64,000 bases of DNA from GCA-2862585 sp965277895 (GCA_965277895.1 CBDIDR010000001.1:124001-188000), one strand, 5' to 3'. Counted from the stretch's first letter, positions 32,123-42,368 are shown. Program-made: numbers and translations. The notes: generated from the letters alone by a model not told the origin.

Positions 32123-35100
32123 CTAATCAATGAAATGTTTCCTTTCTTAAAAAACTGCGTTTCTCCGCCTACACATCCAATGGTTAGATGGTAATCAAAA
32201 ACAGAGGTAGGCTGTAGTTCACCTTTAAAAAAGCCATCCCAACTGTCGCTTTTTTGAGTTGAGAAAAACACCTTTTGTCCCCATCTATTAAATACATTGA
32301 GTTCAAATTCTCGAATAATATTTAGCTCATCTTTAATTCTGAACCTATCATTTAATAGGTCACCATTTGGTGTAAAGGCATTTGGAATAATGATGTTTTT
32401 GTCTGAACAGCAGTCGTCAGAAAGGGCGACATCAATGGCTCCAGTTTTCACACAACCGTCTTTGGTGGCTCTTATATAATAGGTGCCATGTGAAGAAACC
32501 AAAAAGCTATCTTGTTCAACAGTAGTGCTAAAATCTGCACTAACTGACCAACTCAATTCCGTTGAATCGTCTACAAATGCTTTAAGATAAATTGGCAAGC
32601 CACATATTTCAGCCTGAGGGTCATAGACTAAGTTAACATCGCTTACTTCTACTAACTGCCTAATGCTATCAAAACAGTTTTCATACTGACCAATTAAATA
32701 GTATTCGGTCGTAGTACTTGGGGATGCAGTGGTTGATGCTTCAAAACTATCTTCTAATCCTGTTGCTGGAAACCATTGGTATTCAAAATCTGCCTGAGTA
32801 GTAGGGTTTAATAACACACTATCGTCTTTACAAATAAACAAATCGCTTAGCTCTGAATTTTCATTTTTGTCAATTGTAATACTCTTTCTTAGGGTGTCTG
32901 TTAGGTTACACGTTGTGGGGTCATTGGTAATAAGCGTGACTTCATAAACGCCTTCGGCAGTATAGGTATGTATGGGCGTAGTTTCAGTAGAGGTAGTGCC
33001 ATCACCAAAATCCCATGAATAGGAATTGTTATCTCCAATGCTTAAGTTTTCAAAAGTAACCTCCCAGTCACAGGTCAGTGAGGGGGCAAAGAAGTTTGCA
33101 ATGGTAAGTGGGAAATCAGGGTCGAACTTAAACACCGCATTATTACAACTTGCTCCGTTAGTTGATGAGTAGGCACCATCAGTAGTAGGGAAATCAGAAA
33201 AGCCTCCGCAACCTGCACATACAGATTGATAGACCGTTCCTTTCTTATCAAATCGACTTGTTCCGCCGTCTACGTGTTCTTCAGCTTGGTCGCCACCAAA
33301 AAATGAGGCATAGGATAAGGTGTTAGCGTTATCTTCAAAAATAATGAGGTAAAAATCACTACCATCCGTATCAGATTGAAAAGCATCAAAGGTGGTTACT
33401 AAATTCAAAGTGTTTCCGCCAGGTCCTAAATTTGTGGCATCATTAGTGGCACCACCCCATCCGGAACAATAAATACGGTTGCAAGCATCTACCAAAAAGG
33501 CCGTTGGCGAGATGTCTATTCCGCCACTACCAGAACCAAATACAGTAGAAAATTCTAAAGACGATAAGTCTGAACTTAACTTACAGACAAACTGCCCACT
33601 ATTGGGTTGTGAAAAGACCGCATTGAATACAAGAGTATTGTTCGGTGCTAAACTTTGCCCAAAAAGATAGACCTCTCCATCATTGTCTAACTCTATAAAA
33701 TAGGACTGGTCGTATTGGTCTGAACCAAAATATGTGGAGTTGATAATATTACCGCCATCATTAGAAAAATGAGTAACAAAGGCATCCACACTTCCACCCA
33801 AATAGTCCGAAGCGTATGCCGTAGCAGAGGTAGTTAAATTTGTTGAAGATGTACCTCCTGCAGCGTAGATGTTATTGTCGTCATCAAGTGCTAAAGAATA
33901 GAGAGCGTCATCACTACTTCCGCCCCAATACGAGCTCCACAAAATAGTTTCTAAGGAATTGTCCATTTTCACTAACACTCCATCTTGACCGCCATTATTC
34001 GCCGGTTGAATGAGACTATTCACAATAGGAAAGTCATTGGAAAAAGTAGACGAAGCTATGTAACAATTACCTTCGCTGTCAATGTCTATTTCGCCTCGCA
34101 TTTGATCAGCATAGTTATAACGTAAAGATAAAGAACTGTTAAAGCCATCGTTATCCGTTCCACCCAAAAAAGTAGAGGACAAGAGTTCTCCCCCATCATC
34201 GCTTAAGCGACTGACATATATATCGCAGCCATTTGAGTAGTTAACCCCCACTCCATTCACTGCTAGTAGAGGTCCTCCATTAAAGGTATTGTCAAATGCA
34301 TTTTCTGTTACAGGAAAATCTGCAGAGCCTGTGGTGCCTAATACAAACAACTCTTCCTCATACACAATAAGGCTATGCGGCACTTCATCTCCTGAACCGC
34401 CTAAATAAGTAGAGTAAATTAAAAATGAGCCAGTCGTGTCATACTTAGTCAATACCACATCATTTCCTACAATACCACCGTTGTATGCGGTTTGATATGC
34501 TCCAACCGTTATGGGGTAACCAATATCATAAGCCGTTCCTCCTGCATATAAAAAGCCATAATCATCATAGGTTGCTGTATAGCCAAAGTTACTGGCAACC
34601 GACCCTGAATAGGATGAAAATATCATTTCGGGGTCAATAATTAATTCATAATTAGGGTTGTAACCATCAGGGAAATCAAATGAAAGTTTTTTGTTTTTCA
34701 ATATAAATTGGCACTCTACGTCTACTTTTTCATTATCAATCCATTGATAGGCATAGGGTCGCTCTTCGGTAATGAGGTTTAAAGAGGTGTGAAGGTGTAA
34801 TCGCCCTTCTCTTAAGTCGATTTGATCAACCCCTTCTAACTTCATTTTTATATCTGAAGGTTTGGCGTTGGGGTGTACTATCCAATCGTATTTTAGTCCG
34901 TCTCCGTAGGTATATATGGTGTAATCTATACCATCATATAAATCATTATAGGTTACTTTTTGGTACTTCTTTAAGTTCGATACTCTTTGCCTATTTGTGA
35001 AGTAATTGTGCTTTCCTTCAAGGGGCTTGGAGTATGATATTACTGGAGTGTTGGCCTTTAAAAATTCCCAACGATAAGCATGTGCTGAAAGGCTATCGTT

Positions 35101-35310
35101 TTGAGCCTTGACCTCATGTTGATGTGTAAAAGATGAGGCATCTACAAAATTAAACGTTAGGGCATTTTCTTCTAAAAATAAAGCTCCGTTTGCGATGTCT
35201 ATTTTTGACTCAAATGGAATATCCCATTGTCCTTTATTCTCAATAAAAAAAAGGTTTTGAGCTATGGATGACCAAGAATAAAAAAATAAGACTATCAGAA
35301 TTCCCCTCAT
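32119..35310 (-). CDS. Large secreted protein with SBBP repeats, PKD and T9SS type-B (CHU_C) domain
   Basis: The 1063-residue protein has a signal peptide (about 1-17). Its N-terminal domain (about 18-230) begins NLFFIENKGQWDIPFESKID, and SBBP-type beta-propeller repeats follow (about 230-730: LIYSTYLGGSGDE, LLSSTFLGGTDND). Next is a PKD domain (about 745-820: SYSWDFGDGTTS). The C-terminal type-B sorting domain (about 970-1063) has NAFTPNGDLLNDRF and VFNRWGQKVF. The final region directs type IX secretion. Adhesion or surface binding is the usual role; the ligand is unknown. It is first in the operon. Confidence 0.9.
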   Translation of the reverse strand: MRGILIVLFFYSWSSIAQNLFFIENKGQWDIPFESKIDIANGALFLEENALTFNFVDASSFTHQHEVKAQNDSLSAHAYRWEFLKANTPVISYSKPLEGKHNYFTNRQRVSNLKKYQKVTYNDLYDGIDYTIYTYGDGLKYDWIVHPNAKPSDIKMKLEGVDQIDLREGRLHLHTSLNLITEERPYAYQWIDNEKVDVECQFILKNKKLSFDFPDGYNPNYELIIDPEMIFSSYSGSVASNFGYTATYDDYGFLYAGGTAYDIGYPITVGAYQTAYNGGIVGNDVVLTKYDTTGSFLIYSTYLGGSGDEVPHSLIVYEEELFVLGTTGSADFPVTENAFDNTFNGGPLLAVNGVGVNYSNGCDIYVSRLSDDGGELLSSTFLGGTDNDGFNSSLSLRYNYADQMRGEIDIDSEGNCYIASSTFSNDFPIVNSLIQPANNGGQDGVLVKMDNSLETILWSSYWGGSSDDALYSLALDDDNNIYAAGGTSSTNLTTSATAYASDYLGGSVDAFVTHFSNDGGNIINSTYFGSDQYDQSYFIELDNDGEVYLFGQSLAPNNTLVFNAVFSQPNSGQFVCKLSSDLSSLEFSTVFGSGSGGIDISPTAFLVDACNRIYCSGWGGATNDATNLGPGGNTLNLVTTFDAFQSDTDGSDFYLIIFEDNANTLSYASFFGGDQAEEHVDGGTSRFDKKGTVYQSVCAGCGGFSDFPTTDGAYSSTNGASCNNAVFKFDPDFPLTIANFFAPSLTCDWEVTFENLSIGDNNSYSWDFGDGTTSTETTPIHTYTAEGVYEVTLITNDPTTCNLTDTLRKSITIDKNENSELSDLFICKDDSVLLNPTTQADFEYQWFPATGLEDSFEASTTASPSTTTEYYLIGQYENCFDSIRQLVEVSDVNLVYDPQAEICGLPIYLKAFVDDSTELSWSVSADFSTTVEQDSFLVSSHGTYYIRATKDGCVKTGAIDVALSDDCCSDKNIIIPNAFTPNGDLLNDRFRIKDELNIIREFELNVFNRWGQKVFFSTQKSDSWDGFFKGELQPTSVFDYHLTIGCVGGETQFFKKGNISLIR

Positions 35311-35337
35311 AGGGGTAAAGATAACGAATCTAGGGGA

Positions 35338-36558
35338 CTAAAAATCAGTAGGTATTCCTACCAATACATTCATTAAGCTATCCTTTAAAATATTGAAGTC
35401 TGCTCTATTTTCTTCCTTAACGGGTTTTGAAGGGGGTAACTTTTGCTTGTAAGGGTCAACTTGTCTGCCATTTTTCCAAAAGCGATAGCACACATGCGGA
35501 CCTGTTGCTAATCCTGTACTTCCCACATAACCAATAACATCGCCTTGCTTGACGTATACGCCTGGACGTATGCCCGATTTTATTTTTGACATGTGGAGGT
35601 ACTGAGTAGTATAAGTACTGTTATGACGTATTTTCACATAGTTACCATTGTTTCTTTTATACCTAGCATGTGTAACCGTCCCATTAGCTGTAGAGAGAAT
35701 AGGCGTTCCTGTAGGGGCTGCATAATCGGTTCCTAAATGTGCTTTTACTCTACCTGTTACGGGGTGTTTTCTTCGTTTGCTATAGCTTGAGCTTATTCGA
35801 GAGTAGTTTAATGGTGCTCGCAAAAAGGCTTTGCGTAAAGCCCCACCCTCATCGTCAAAATAATCACCATAGTTTTCTTGCTCCTCAAAGTAAAAGGCAT
35901 AAAAATCTTCATTGGCATGATTAAATAAAGCGGCATACACGCGTCCAATTCCTATAAATTCATCTTCTACATAGCGTTCTTCATATATAATTTTGAAGTA
36001 ATCGCCTTTCTGTATTCTAAAGAAGTCAATAGTCCATGCATAAATCCCTGAAAGCTCCATCACTAAAGCTGGACTCATATTATTATTTACTAAAGCATTC
36101 CACAAAGACGACTCAATTTTACCGCTTGACTCTTTTAGTCTAACTTCTATTTCTTTTTGTCCAGTATAAACTTTGATGGTATCTCTGATATCAAAAACCA
36201 CATAGTCAGTACTCGAGGTTTCATAAATAAAGTACTTAGCTTTTTGAATGGAATCATTAGAACATATTACGGTATAATTTTTACCCGCTTTTGCTTTTCT
36301 AAAATCAAAAATGCCTTTTGATGCTCTTACAATCTGATCAATTTTTCCGTGATTGATATGGTTGAGGTAGAGTATAGCACCAAGCGTTTGTCCAGCTTCG
36401 ACCTGACCTTTAACTACTTTAAAGGTGTCTACACAAATTCCATATTCGAAAACACTTGGAGCGGGAGCCTCTGATTCTATAGAATTACAAGAAGAAAACA
36501 CTATTAAAATACAGGCTACAATTCCAAATAAACCTAATTTAATATGTGTTTTTATCAT
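35338..36558 (-). CDS. M23 family peptidoglycan endopeptidase, lipoprotein
   Basis: The 406-residue product from ATG 36556-36558 starts with a lipoprotein signal (lipobox LIVFSSC at about 18-24). A long N-terminal region precedes the LytM/M23 domain at about 270-370. The zinc motif is complete: HLGTDYAAPTGTPI (HxxxD) and TGPHVCYRFW (HxH-like second His). It should cut peptide cross-links in peptidoglycan from the periplasmic face. The start was moved from a TTG inside the upstream gene. It lies 8 bp after the TDO-like gene. Confidence 0.88.
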   Translation of the reverse strand: MIKTHIKLGLFGIVACILIVFSSCNSIESEAPAPSVFEYGICVDTFKVVKGQVEAGQTLGAILYLNHINHGKIDQIVRASKGIFDFRKAKAGKNYTVICSNDSIQKAKYFIYETSSTDYVVFDIRDTIKVYTGQKEIEVRLKESSGKIESSLWNALVNNNMSPALVMELSGIYAWTIDFFRIQKGDYFKIIYEERYVEDEFIGIGRVYAALFNHANEDFYAFYFEEQENYGDYFDDEGGALRKAFLRAPLNYSRISSSYSKRRKHPVTGRVKAHLGTDYAAPTGTPILSTANGTVTHARYKRNNGNYVKIRHNSTYTTQYLHMSKIKSGIRPGVYVKQGDVIGYVGSTGLATGPHVCYRFWKNGRQVDPYKQKLPPSKPVKEENRADFNILKDSLMNVLVGIPTDF

Positions 36559-36566
36559 TCTAGTTT

Positions 36567-37562
36567 TTAACTTTCGCTGAGGGCTTTTACAACCCATTGC
36601 CTTCCCCAATTATTCATTTCCTCCTCGGTCCACAACTCAGGGAAAAATATTCGCTTTTGAAAGCGTGGCGGTAAATATTTTTGCCAATTCGTCCCTCCTG
36701 TTGCATCAATGTCTTCCTTGCCTGAAGATAAATACCTAACGGCAGATTTATAATGAACCAAAGGCCAGTTGACATTAACGTTCAAATCTAATAAACGAAG
36801 TTGATGTATCAAATCTTCATTTTGCTGTTCTTCAACACTCAATTGTTGATATTTAGCCATTAGATTTTTATCACTGAACTGATGGGCTCTTTGGATAAAT
36901 TGAGCCATGTATTTTTTCTCGAAATTCTCGAGCATCAAGGTTTTTTTGCCTGTCTTTATATCTATGGCTCCATCTTTCCAATAGAAGTGTTGAGCCATTT
37001 CTTCAATACTAGCGTCTTTTAGTTTTTCACGCTGTTCTTTGTCTGTGAGGTTAATGAGGTGAGAACAGGAGATTTCAATTAATCGGTATTGTGCAGACTG
37101 GAAACCACTAGAGGGTAAGAGCGACATTCTAAACTTTAGAAATTGTTCTTTCTCCATGCCATTAACCATAATTCCAAATGAACTGGTAAGGACTTCAAAA
37201 TAGCTGTTTATGCGTTTTAGCCTTTCTACAAAAAAGTCTGGAGACAGGCTATCGTTCCAGCCCATATCTCTTCCGTCATCGGACATTTTCTTGCCATTAT
37301 TAGAAATTTGTTCTAACTCTAAAAGGGCAAGTTTAAAGTACAACTCTGTGATTTGATGATAAATGATAAAAATTTGTTCATCAGGAAAATCAGTCTTTGG
37401 ATGTTGTAAACTTAATAAAGTGTCAACATAGGTGTAATCCCAATAATGTAAAGGGTTAGCATACAATAGTCCATCCAGGTATGCGGGTAAATCCTGACCT
37501 ATTGAGGCATATTTCTTATCTAATTTCTCTAGTTTTTCTTTAATGTCTTTTGTCAATTCCAT
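36567..37562 (-). CDS. Tryptophan 2,3-dioxygenase family protein
   Basis: The 331-residue protein matches the TDO family in IIYHQITELYFKLALLELEQ (His near residue 68 at the distal haem side), FRMSLLPSSGFQSAQYRLIE (substrate-binding Arg), and ATGGTNWQKYLPPRFQKRIF with FFPELW near the end. TDO opens the indole ring of tryptophan to N-formylkynurenine. The family is clear, though the N- and C-terminal parts differ from proteobacterial enzymes. No other kynurenine-pathway gene is nearby, so the biological role is uncertain. Confidence 0.83.
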   Translation of the reverse strand: MELTKDIKEKLEKLDKKYASIGQDLPAYLDGLLYANPLHYWDYTYVDTLLSLQHPKTDFPDEQIFIIYHQITELYFKLALLELEQISNNGKKMSDDGRDMGWNDSLSPDFFVERLKRINSYFEVLTSSFGIMVNGMEKEQFLKFRMSLLPSSGFQSAQYRLIEISCSHLINLTDKEQREKLKDASIEEMAQHFYWKDGAIDIKTGKKTLMLENFEKKYMAQFIQRAHQFSDKNLMAKYQQLSVEEQQNEDLIHQLRLLDLNVNVNWPLVHYKSAVRYLSSGKEDIDATGGTNWQKYLPPRFQKRIFFPELWTEEEMNNWGRQWVVKALSES

Positions 37563-37620
37563 GAGTCATTATTTTTTATGCATAGCTATCAATTAAATAG
37601 GTCTTGTGGTATGTTTGAAA

Positions 37621-40392
37621 TCATACTACGATATTAACGATTTTCTTTGGGACTATAATCACCCTCTTTGGGCTTTTACCTTCTAAATATTGAGTAGTTT
37701 TCTCAAATGAGAGTACGGCTTTTTCGATATCGTCCTTGCTTAAGTCTGCCGATAAATCCATAGTAAAACGCATTTTTCCGTTGAAAGAAACTGGATAGGT
37801 AAAGGCATCTTCTTGAAGGTGTTTTTCATCAAACTGTGGCCATTCTGCTAGTGTTACGGAATCCGTATTTCCTAACTTTTGCCACAGTTCTTCGGCGAAG
37901 TGAGGGGCATAAGGCGATATTAAAACCACTAATTGTGAGATGATTGTTTTGTTTTTACTTTTTAAATCGTTGAGCTCGTTAACGGAAATCATTAAGGTAC
38001 TCACGACCGTATTGAAAGAATGCCTTTCAATATCTTCTGTCACTTTTTTGATGCATTTGTGTAGTGCTTTTAACTCTTCCTTGTTTGGCTCGGATTGTTC
38101 TATGTCAAAATTATTGTCGTTGTCATGTGCTAATCGCCAAAACTTTCTCAAGAAATTATGAACGCCATTAATGCCTTTTATGTCCCATGGTTTAAATTGT
38201 TCCAAAGGCCCTAAAAACATTTCGTACATCCTTAATGTATCGGCTCCAAATTTTTCGACTAAGTCGTCTGGGGTCTGAACATTATATTTTGATTTAGACA
38301 TTTTTTCAACTTCAAAACCACAGAGGTATTCTCCATTTTCATTCAAAATGAATTCGGCATCTTTAAATTCTTCCCTCCAGTTTTTAAAGGCTTCTACATC
38401 TAACGCATCATTATTTACTAAGTTGATGTCAACGTGTAGTCGGCTGCATTTGTGTTCTTTTCGCTTGTCAAAACTTACGAATGTATTGGTGTCGTTTATT
38501 CTGTAAACAAAATTAGAACGTCCTAATATCATTCCTTGATTTATCATTTTCTTGAAGGGCTCATCGAAACCAATAAACCCTCTATCGCACAAGAATTTTG
38601 TCCAAAAACGTGAATACAATAAATGCCCAACTGCATGTTCTGCTCCGCCTATATATAGATCTACTTGCCCCCAATAATCTGCTTTTTCTTTGGATACAAA
38701 TGCTTCCTCATTGTGAGGATCCATATATCTTAAGAAATACCATGATGAGCCTGCCCAACCCGGCATAGTATTGTATTCCATTCGTTCACCATGAAAAATA
38801 TTCCAGTCATCTTTATTCGCTCTCGCCAATGGTGGCTCGCCTTGTTCTGTTGGCAAATATTTATCTACTGGGGGTAATTCAATACAGTCGTTGGTAGGCA
38901 TAGCTTTAGCTATTCCGTCTTCATAATAAATGGGAAAAGGCTCACCCCAATACCGTTGTCTACTAAAAATAGCGTCTCTTAATCTGTAATTGATTTTTCC
39001 TTCACCAATTCCTTTTTCTTCAAGTGCTTCTATGACTTTTTGAATGGCTTCTTTAGACGTTAGTCCATTTAAGAAGTCCGAATGATCAATGATGGCAGAT
39101 TTGTCTTCATTAGCCCCTTCACTGATGTCCGTATCTTTAAAAATATTTTTAATCTCTATGCCAAATTGAGAGGCAAAATTCCAATCTCTTTGGTCTCCAC
39201 AAGGTACAGCCATAACTGCTCCAGTTCCGTAAGATGCCAACACATAATCGCCAATCCAAATTGGAATTCTTTCGTTGGTAAATGGGTGTATAGCATATGC
39301 ACCTGTAAATGCACCACTAACGGTTTTCACATCTGCTTGTCTATCTCTTTCAGATTTCAGTGCTGCTAACTGACAGTACTTTTCAATCTCTTCTTTTTGT
39401 TCAGGGCTAGTAATTTGATTGACCAACTCATGCTCAGGGGCTAATACCATAAAGGTCACTCCAAAAATAGTATCTGGGCGAGTGGTAAACACATTGATAG
39501 ATTTATCAAATCCTTCTACTTCGAAAGATACTGATGCTCCTTTTGATTTGCCAATCCAATTACGTTGAATTTCTTTGATAGAGTCACTCCAATCCAATGT
39601 ATCTAAGCCACTTAATAAGCGTTCGGCATAAGCCGTAATTCGCATCGACCATTGTTTCATTAGTTTTTGCTCTACTGGAAAATTACCTCGCTCTGAACGT
39701 CCATCTTTAACCTCATCATTAGCAAGTACAGTGCCTAATCCTTCACACCAATTTACCCAGGTTTCTGACAAGAATGTCAATCGGTATTTTTGTAAGATGT
39801 CTTCTTTTTCTTGCTCAGAAAAAGCATGCCATTGTTCAGCCGTAAACTGCGGAGTATCTTCGTCGCAAGCTGCCTTAACCCCCTCATTACCACTTTCTGA
39901 AAAAGTATGTACTAGTTCCTCAATTGGTTTAGCCCTGTTATCGGTATCACAATAAAAGGAGTCAAACAATTGCTTGAAAATCCATTGAGTCCATTTGTAA
40001 TAATTGGGTTCTGAAGTTCGAACTTCTCTATCCCAATCGTAAGAAAAGCCAATTTTATCGAGTTGTTCGCGGTATCTATTTATATTATTTTCTGTTGTAA
40101 TGGCAGGATGTTGTCCTGTTTGAATGGCGTATTGCTCAGCAGGAAGACCGAAAGAATCATATCCCATTGGATGCAAAACGTTATAGCCTTTGTGCTTCAT
40201 GTAGCGTGCATAAATATCTGATGCAATATATCCAAGGGGGTGTCCTACATGTAAACCAGCTCCCGATGGATACGGAAACATATCTAGCACATAAAATTTA
40301 GGCTTTGAATCAAGCTCCTCCACTTTGTAGGTGTTGGATTTTCTCCAATTGTCTTGCCACTTTTGTTCGATACTCTTAAAATCGTATTCCAT
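37621..40392 (-). CDS. leuS: Leucyl-tRNA synthetase
   Basis: The 923-residue class I synthetase has the HIGH motif in YPSGAGLHVGHPLGY (about residue 42) and KMSKS as EKMSKSKYNVQTPDD (about 697). The large editing domain (about 280-470) includes VFTTRPDTIFGVTF and YGTGAVMAVPCGDQRD. ATG 40390-40392 gives MEYDFKSIEQKWQ, the family start; a TTG further upstream was rejected. A TAACTTTG -7 box at 40413-40420 with TTG 22 nt further upstream forms a plausible promoter. Confidence 0.96.
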   Translation of the reverse strand: MEYDFKSIEQKWQDNWRKSNTYKVEELDSKPKFYVLDMFPYPSGAGLHVGHPLGYIASDIYARYMKHKGYNVLHPMGYDSFGLPAEQYAIQTGQHPAITTENNINRYREQLDKIGFSYDWDREVRTSEPNYYKWTQWIFKQLFDSFYCDTDNRAKPIEELVHTFSESGNEGVKAACDEDTPQFTAEQWHAFSEQEKEDILQKYRLTFLSETWVNWCEGLGTVLANDEVKDGRSERGNFPVEQKLMKQWSMRITAYAERLLSGLDTLDWSDSIKEIQRNWIGKSKGASVSFEVEGFDKSINVFTTRPDTIFGVTFMVLAPEHELVNQITSPEQKEEIEKYCQLAALKSERDRQADVKTVSGAFTGAYAIHPFTNERIPIWIGDYVLASYGTGAVMAVPCGDQRDWNFASQFGIEIKNIFKDTDISEGANEDKSAIIDHSDFLNGLTSKEAIQKVIEALEEKGIGEGKINYRLRDAIFSRQRYWGEPFPIYYEDGIAKAMPTNDCIELPPVDKYLPTEQGEPPLARANKDDWNIFHGERMEYNTMPGWAGSSWYFLRYMDPHNEEAFVSKEKADYWGQVDLYIGGAEHAVGHLLYSRFWTKFLCDRGFIGFDEPFKKMINQGMILGRSNFVYRINDTNTFVSFDKRKEHKCSRLHVDINLVNNDALDVEAFKNWREEFKDAEFILNENGEYLCGFEVEKMSKSKYNVQTPDDLVEKFGADTLRMYEMFLGPLEQFKPWDIKGINGVHNFLRKFWRLAHDNDNNFDIEQSEPNKEELKALHKCIKKVTEDIERHSFNTVVSTLMISVNELNDLKSKNKTIISQLVVLISPYAPHFAEELWQKLGNTDSVTLAEWPQFDEKHLQEDAFTYPVSFNGKMRFTMDLSADLSKDDIEKAVLSFEKTTQYLEGKSPKRVIIVPKKIVNIVV

Positions 40393-40412
40393 TCCAAAAA
40401 ATAATTTAACAG

Positions 40413-40445
40413 CAAAGTTAATCAATCGTCTAAACTAAGCACCAA
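40413..40445 (-). promoter_or_regulatory. Promoter of leuS
   Basis: On the minus strand TTG (40443-40445), 22 nt, then TAACTTTG (40413-40420) match the Bacteroidota promoter form, 20 bp before the leuS ATG. Confidence 0.55.
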
Positions 40446-40468
40446 AAATTATTACCTTAGCGAACGTA

Positions 40469-41347
40469 ATGAAACAAGCACAAGAAAGACATATAAAACG
40501 TAAGCTTAGAACTTCATCTCTGTCTACTATGTTGAGTATTTCTTTAGTACTGCTAATGCTCGGCTCTATGGGCTTCATTTATATTAATACTAATAGGCTT
40601 ACAAATTACATTAAAGAAAATGTAGGTGTTAGTCTAATACTAGAAGATAATATAAAGAAAGTTGACCGCTTTCAGCTCCAAAAAAATCTAGACGCATCAC
40701 CATGGGTTAAGAGCAGCCGTTTTGTAAGCAAAGATGAGGCCGCTAAAATCTTAGAAAGTGATTTGGGCGAAGATTTTATTTCTTTTTTAGGCTTTAACCC
40801 TTTGTCAGCAAGTATTGAAGTGTTTTTAAATGCAGAATATGCTAGTGAACAAAACTTTATCGCTCTAGAAAAAGAAATCGAAGGCAATGAAATCATTAAA
40901 GAAATTATTATTCAAAAGGACTTAATTGATTCTATCAATTCAAACGTAAGAAAGCTTAGCTTGATATTGGTTTCTTTTTGTGTGCTTCTGTTGATTGTAG
41001 CCATAGCTCTGATTAATAATACAATTCGACTAACAGTCTACTCCAAACGATTCATCATACGAACTATGAAATTAGTTGGTGCAACCAATTCTTTCGTGCG
41101 AAAGCCCTTCCTCAGAAGTGGACTTATACAAGGTGTGTTTTCTGGATTGATTGGTGTGATTTTACTAATTTCTGTGTTATTTAGTCTACATAAAGAAATG
41201 CCTGAACTCTTAGTACTACAAGACATGTATACCATTGTACTTATTTTCGTTGGTATACTTTTATTTGGTGTACTGATGAGTATAATTGTTACGAATATTG
41301 CCGTTGGCAAATACCTTAAAATGAACGAAAACGATTTATACCATTAA
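40469..41347 (+). CDS. ftsX: Cell division protein FtsX
   Basis: The 292-residue membrane protein has one N-terminal helix (about 20-40), a periplasmic domain (about 45-165, including VGVSLILEDNI) and three C-terminal helices of the FtsX fold (KRFIIRTMKLVGATNSFVRKPF after the second). With FtsE it regulates septal peptidoglycan hydrolases such as M23 proteins; an M23 gene lies 4 kb away. FtsE is not adjacent. It opens an operon running through ispD. Confidence 0.9.
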   Translation: MKQAQERHIKRKLRTSSLSTMLSISLVLLMLGSMGFIYINTNRLTNYIKENVGVSLILEDNIKKVDRFQLQKNLDASPWVKSSRFVSKDEAAKILESDLGEDFISFLGFNPLSASIEVFLNAEYASEQNFIALEKEIEGNEIIKEIIIQKDLIDSINSNVRKLSLILVSFCVLLLIVAIALINNTIRLTVYSKRFIIRTMKLVGATNSFVRKPFLRSGLIQGVFSGLIGVILLISVLFSLHKEMPELLVLQDMYTIVLIFVGILLFGVLMSIIVTNIAVGKYLKMNENDLYH

Positions 41348-41350
41348 ACT

Positions 41351-41572
41351 ATGGAATTCAATTTTGGAAAAAGAAATTATCAATTAATGATTTTAGGTGT
41401 AGTGCTCATCATGTGTGGCTACATTTTAATGAGTGGCGGAAAATCTGAAGACCCAGAAGTGTTCAGCGATGCTATTTTTAACTTCAGAAGACTTACGCTT
41501 TCAACCATTTTTCTTGTAAGTGGATTTATTGTTGAAGTCTTTGCTATACTTCACAAGGCAAAAGATGAGTAA
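41351..41572 (+). CDS. DUF3098 small membrane protein
   Basis: The 73-residue protein has two hydrophobic helices (about 10-28 and 48-68) separated by GGKSEDPEVFSDAIFNFRRL, the DUF3098 signature. It is found widely in Bacteroidota between ftsX and uppP; its function is not known. It starts 3 bp after ftsX and its last 8 bp overlap uppP, so it is cotranscribed with both. Confidence 0.88.
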   Translation: MEFNFGKRNYQLMILGVVLIMCGYILMSGGKSEDPEVFSDAIFNFRRLTLSTIFLVSGFIVEVFAILHKAKDE

Positions 41573-42368
41573 AATTATTGTTGCTATTCTCTTGGGTATT
41601 GTCCAAGGGCTTACCGAATTTTTACCCGTTAGCAGTAGTGGTCACCTTGAAATCACCGCCTTCATACTCAAACATTTTGGTAATAGTGGTTTGCCTGAAG
41701 AAAATTTGCTCATGACAGTTGTTTTACATGCCGCAACCGCTTTGAGCACACTCTACATATTCCGTAAAGAAGTAAGTGAAATTATTAGAGGTATTCTTCA
41801 ATTTAAATGGAACGATGAATTTAAGTTTTCTTTGAAAATCATTTTATCCATGATTCCAGCAGCTCTTGTTGGACTTATTTTTGATGAACAAATAGACGCT
41901 CTTTTTGGCGGTCAAATTCTATTAGTAGGCTGTATGCTTATTTTAACAGGGCTTTTATTATATGTGGCTAATAAGGCAAAAAACACCAATAAAAATGTGA
42001 GCTACTCTAACTCTATTTTAATTGGTATTGCTCAAGCTATTGCTGTTCTACCAGGTATTTCTAGGTCAGGTGCAACAATATCCGTTTCTGTTTTATTAGG
42101 AATTGATAGGGAAAAAGCAGCCAAATTTTCTTTTTTGATGGTCGTCCCTCTAATTCTTGGAAAGATGGCAAAAGATATATTAAGTGGAGAAATTGCTTCG
42201 GAAAGTGCTACACTAATCCCATTAATTGCAGGATTTATAGCTGCTTTCATCACTGGTCTATTAGCCTGCAAATGGATGATTTCCTTAGTGAAAAATAGCC
42301 AACTAAAGTATTTCTCTTTTTACTGCTTCATTGTTGGAGCCCTAGCAATCGTATTTTCTACATTCTAA
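41565..42368 (+). CDS. uppP: Undecaprenyl-diphosphate phosphatase (BacA type)
   Basis: The 267-residue membrane enzyme recycles the lipid carrier by dephosphorylating undecaprenyl-PP. Both conserved motifs are visible: GLTEFLPVSSSGHL at the N-terminus and VLPGISRSGATISV near residue 165. About eight helices are predicted. ATG 41565 was chosen over a GTG 45 bp upstream because it gives the family start MSKIIVAILLGIVQG. It abuts truB directly. Confidence 0.95.
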   Translation: MSKIIVAILLGIVQGLTEFLPVSSSGHLEITAFILKHFGNSGLPEENLLMTVVLHAATALSTLYIFRKEVSEIIRGILQFKWNDEFKFSLKIILSMIPAALVGLIFDEQIDALFGGQILLVGCMLILTGLLLYVANKAKNTNKNVSYSNSILIGIAQAIAVLPGISRSGATISVSVLLGIDREKAAKFSFLMVVPLILGKMAKDILSGEIASESATLIPLIAGFIAAFITGLLACKWMISLVKNSQLKYFSFYCFIVGALAIVFSTF

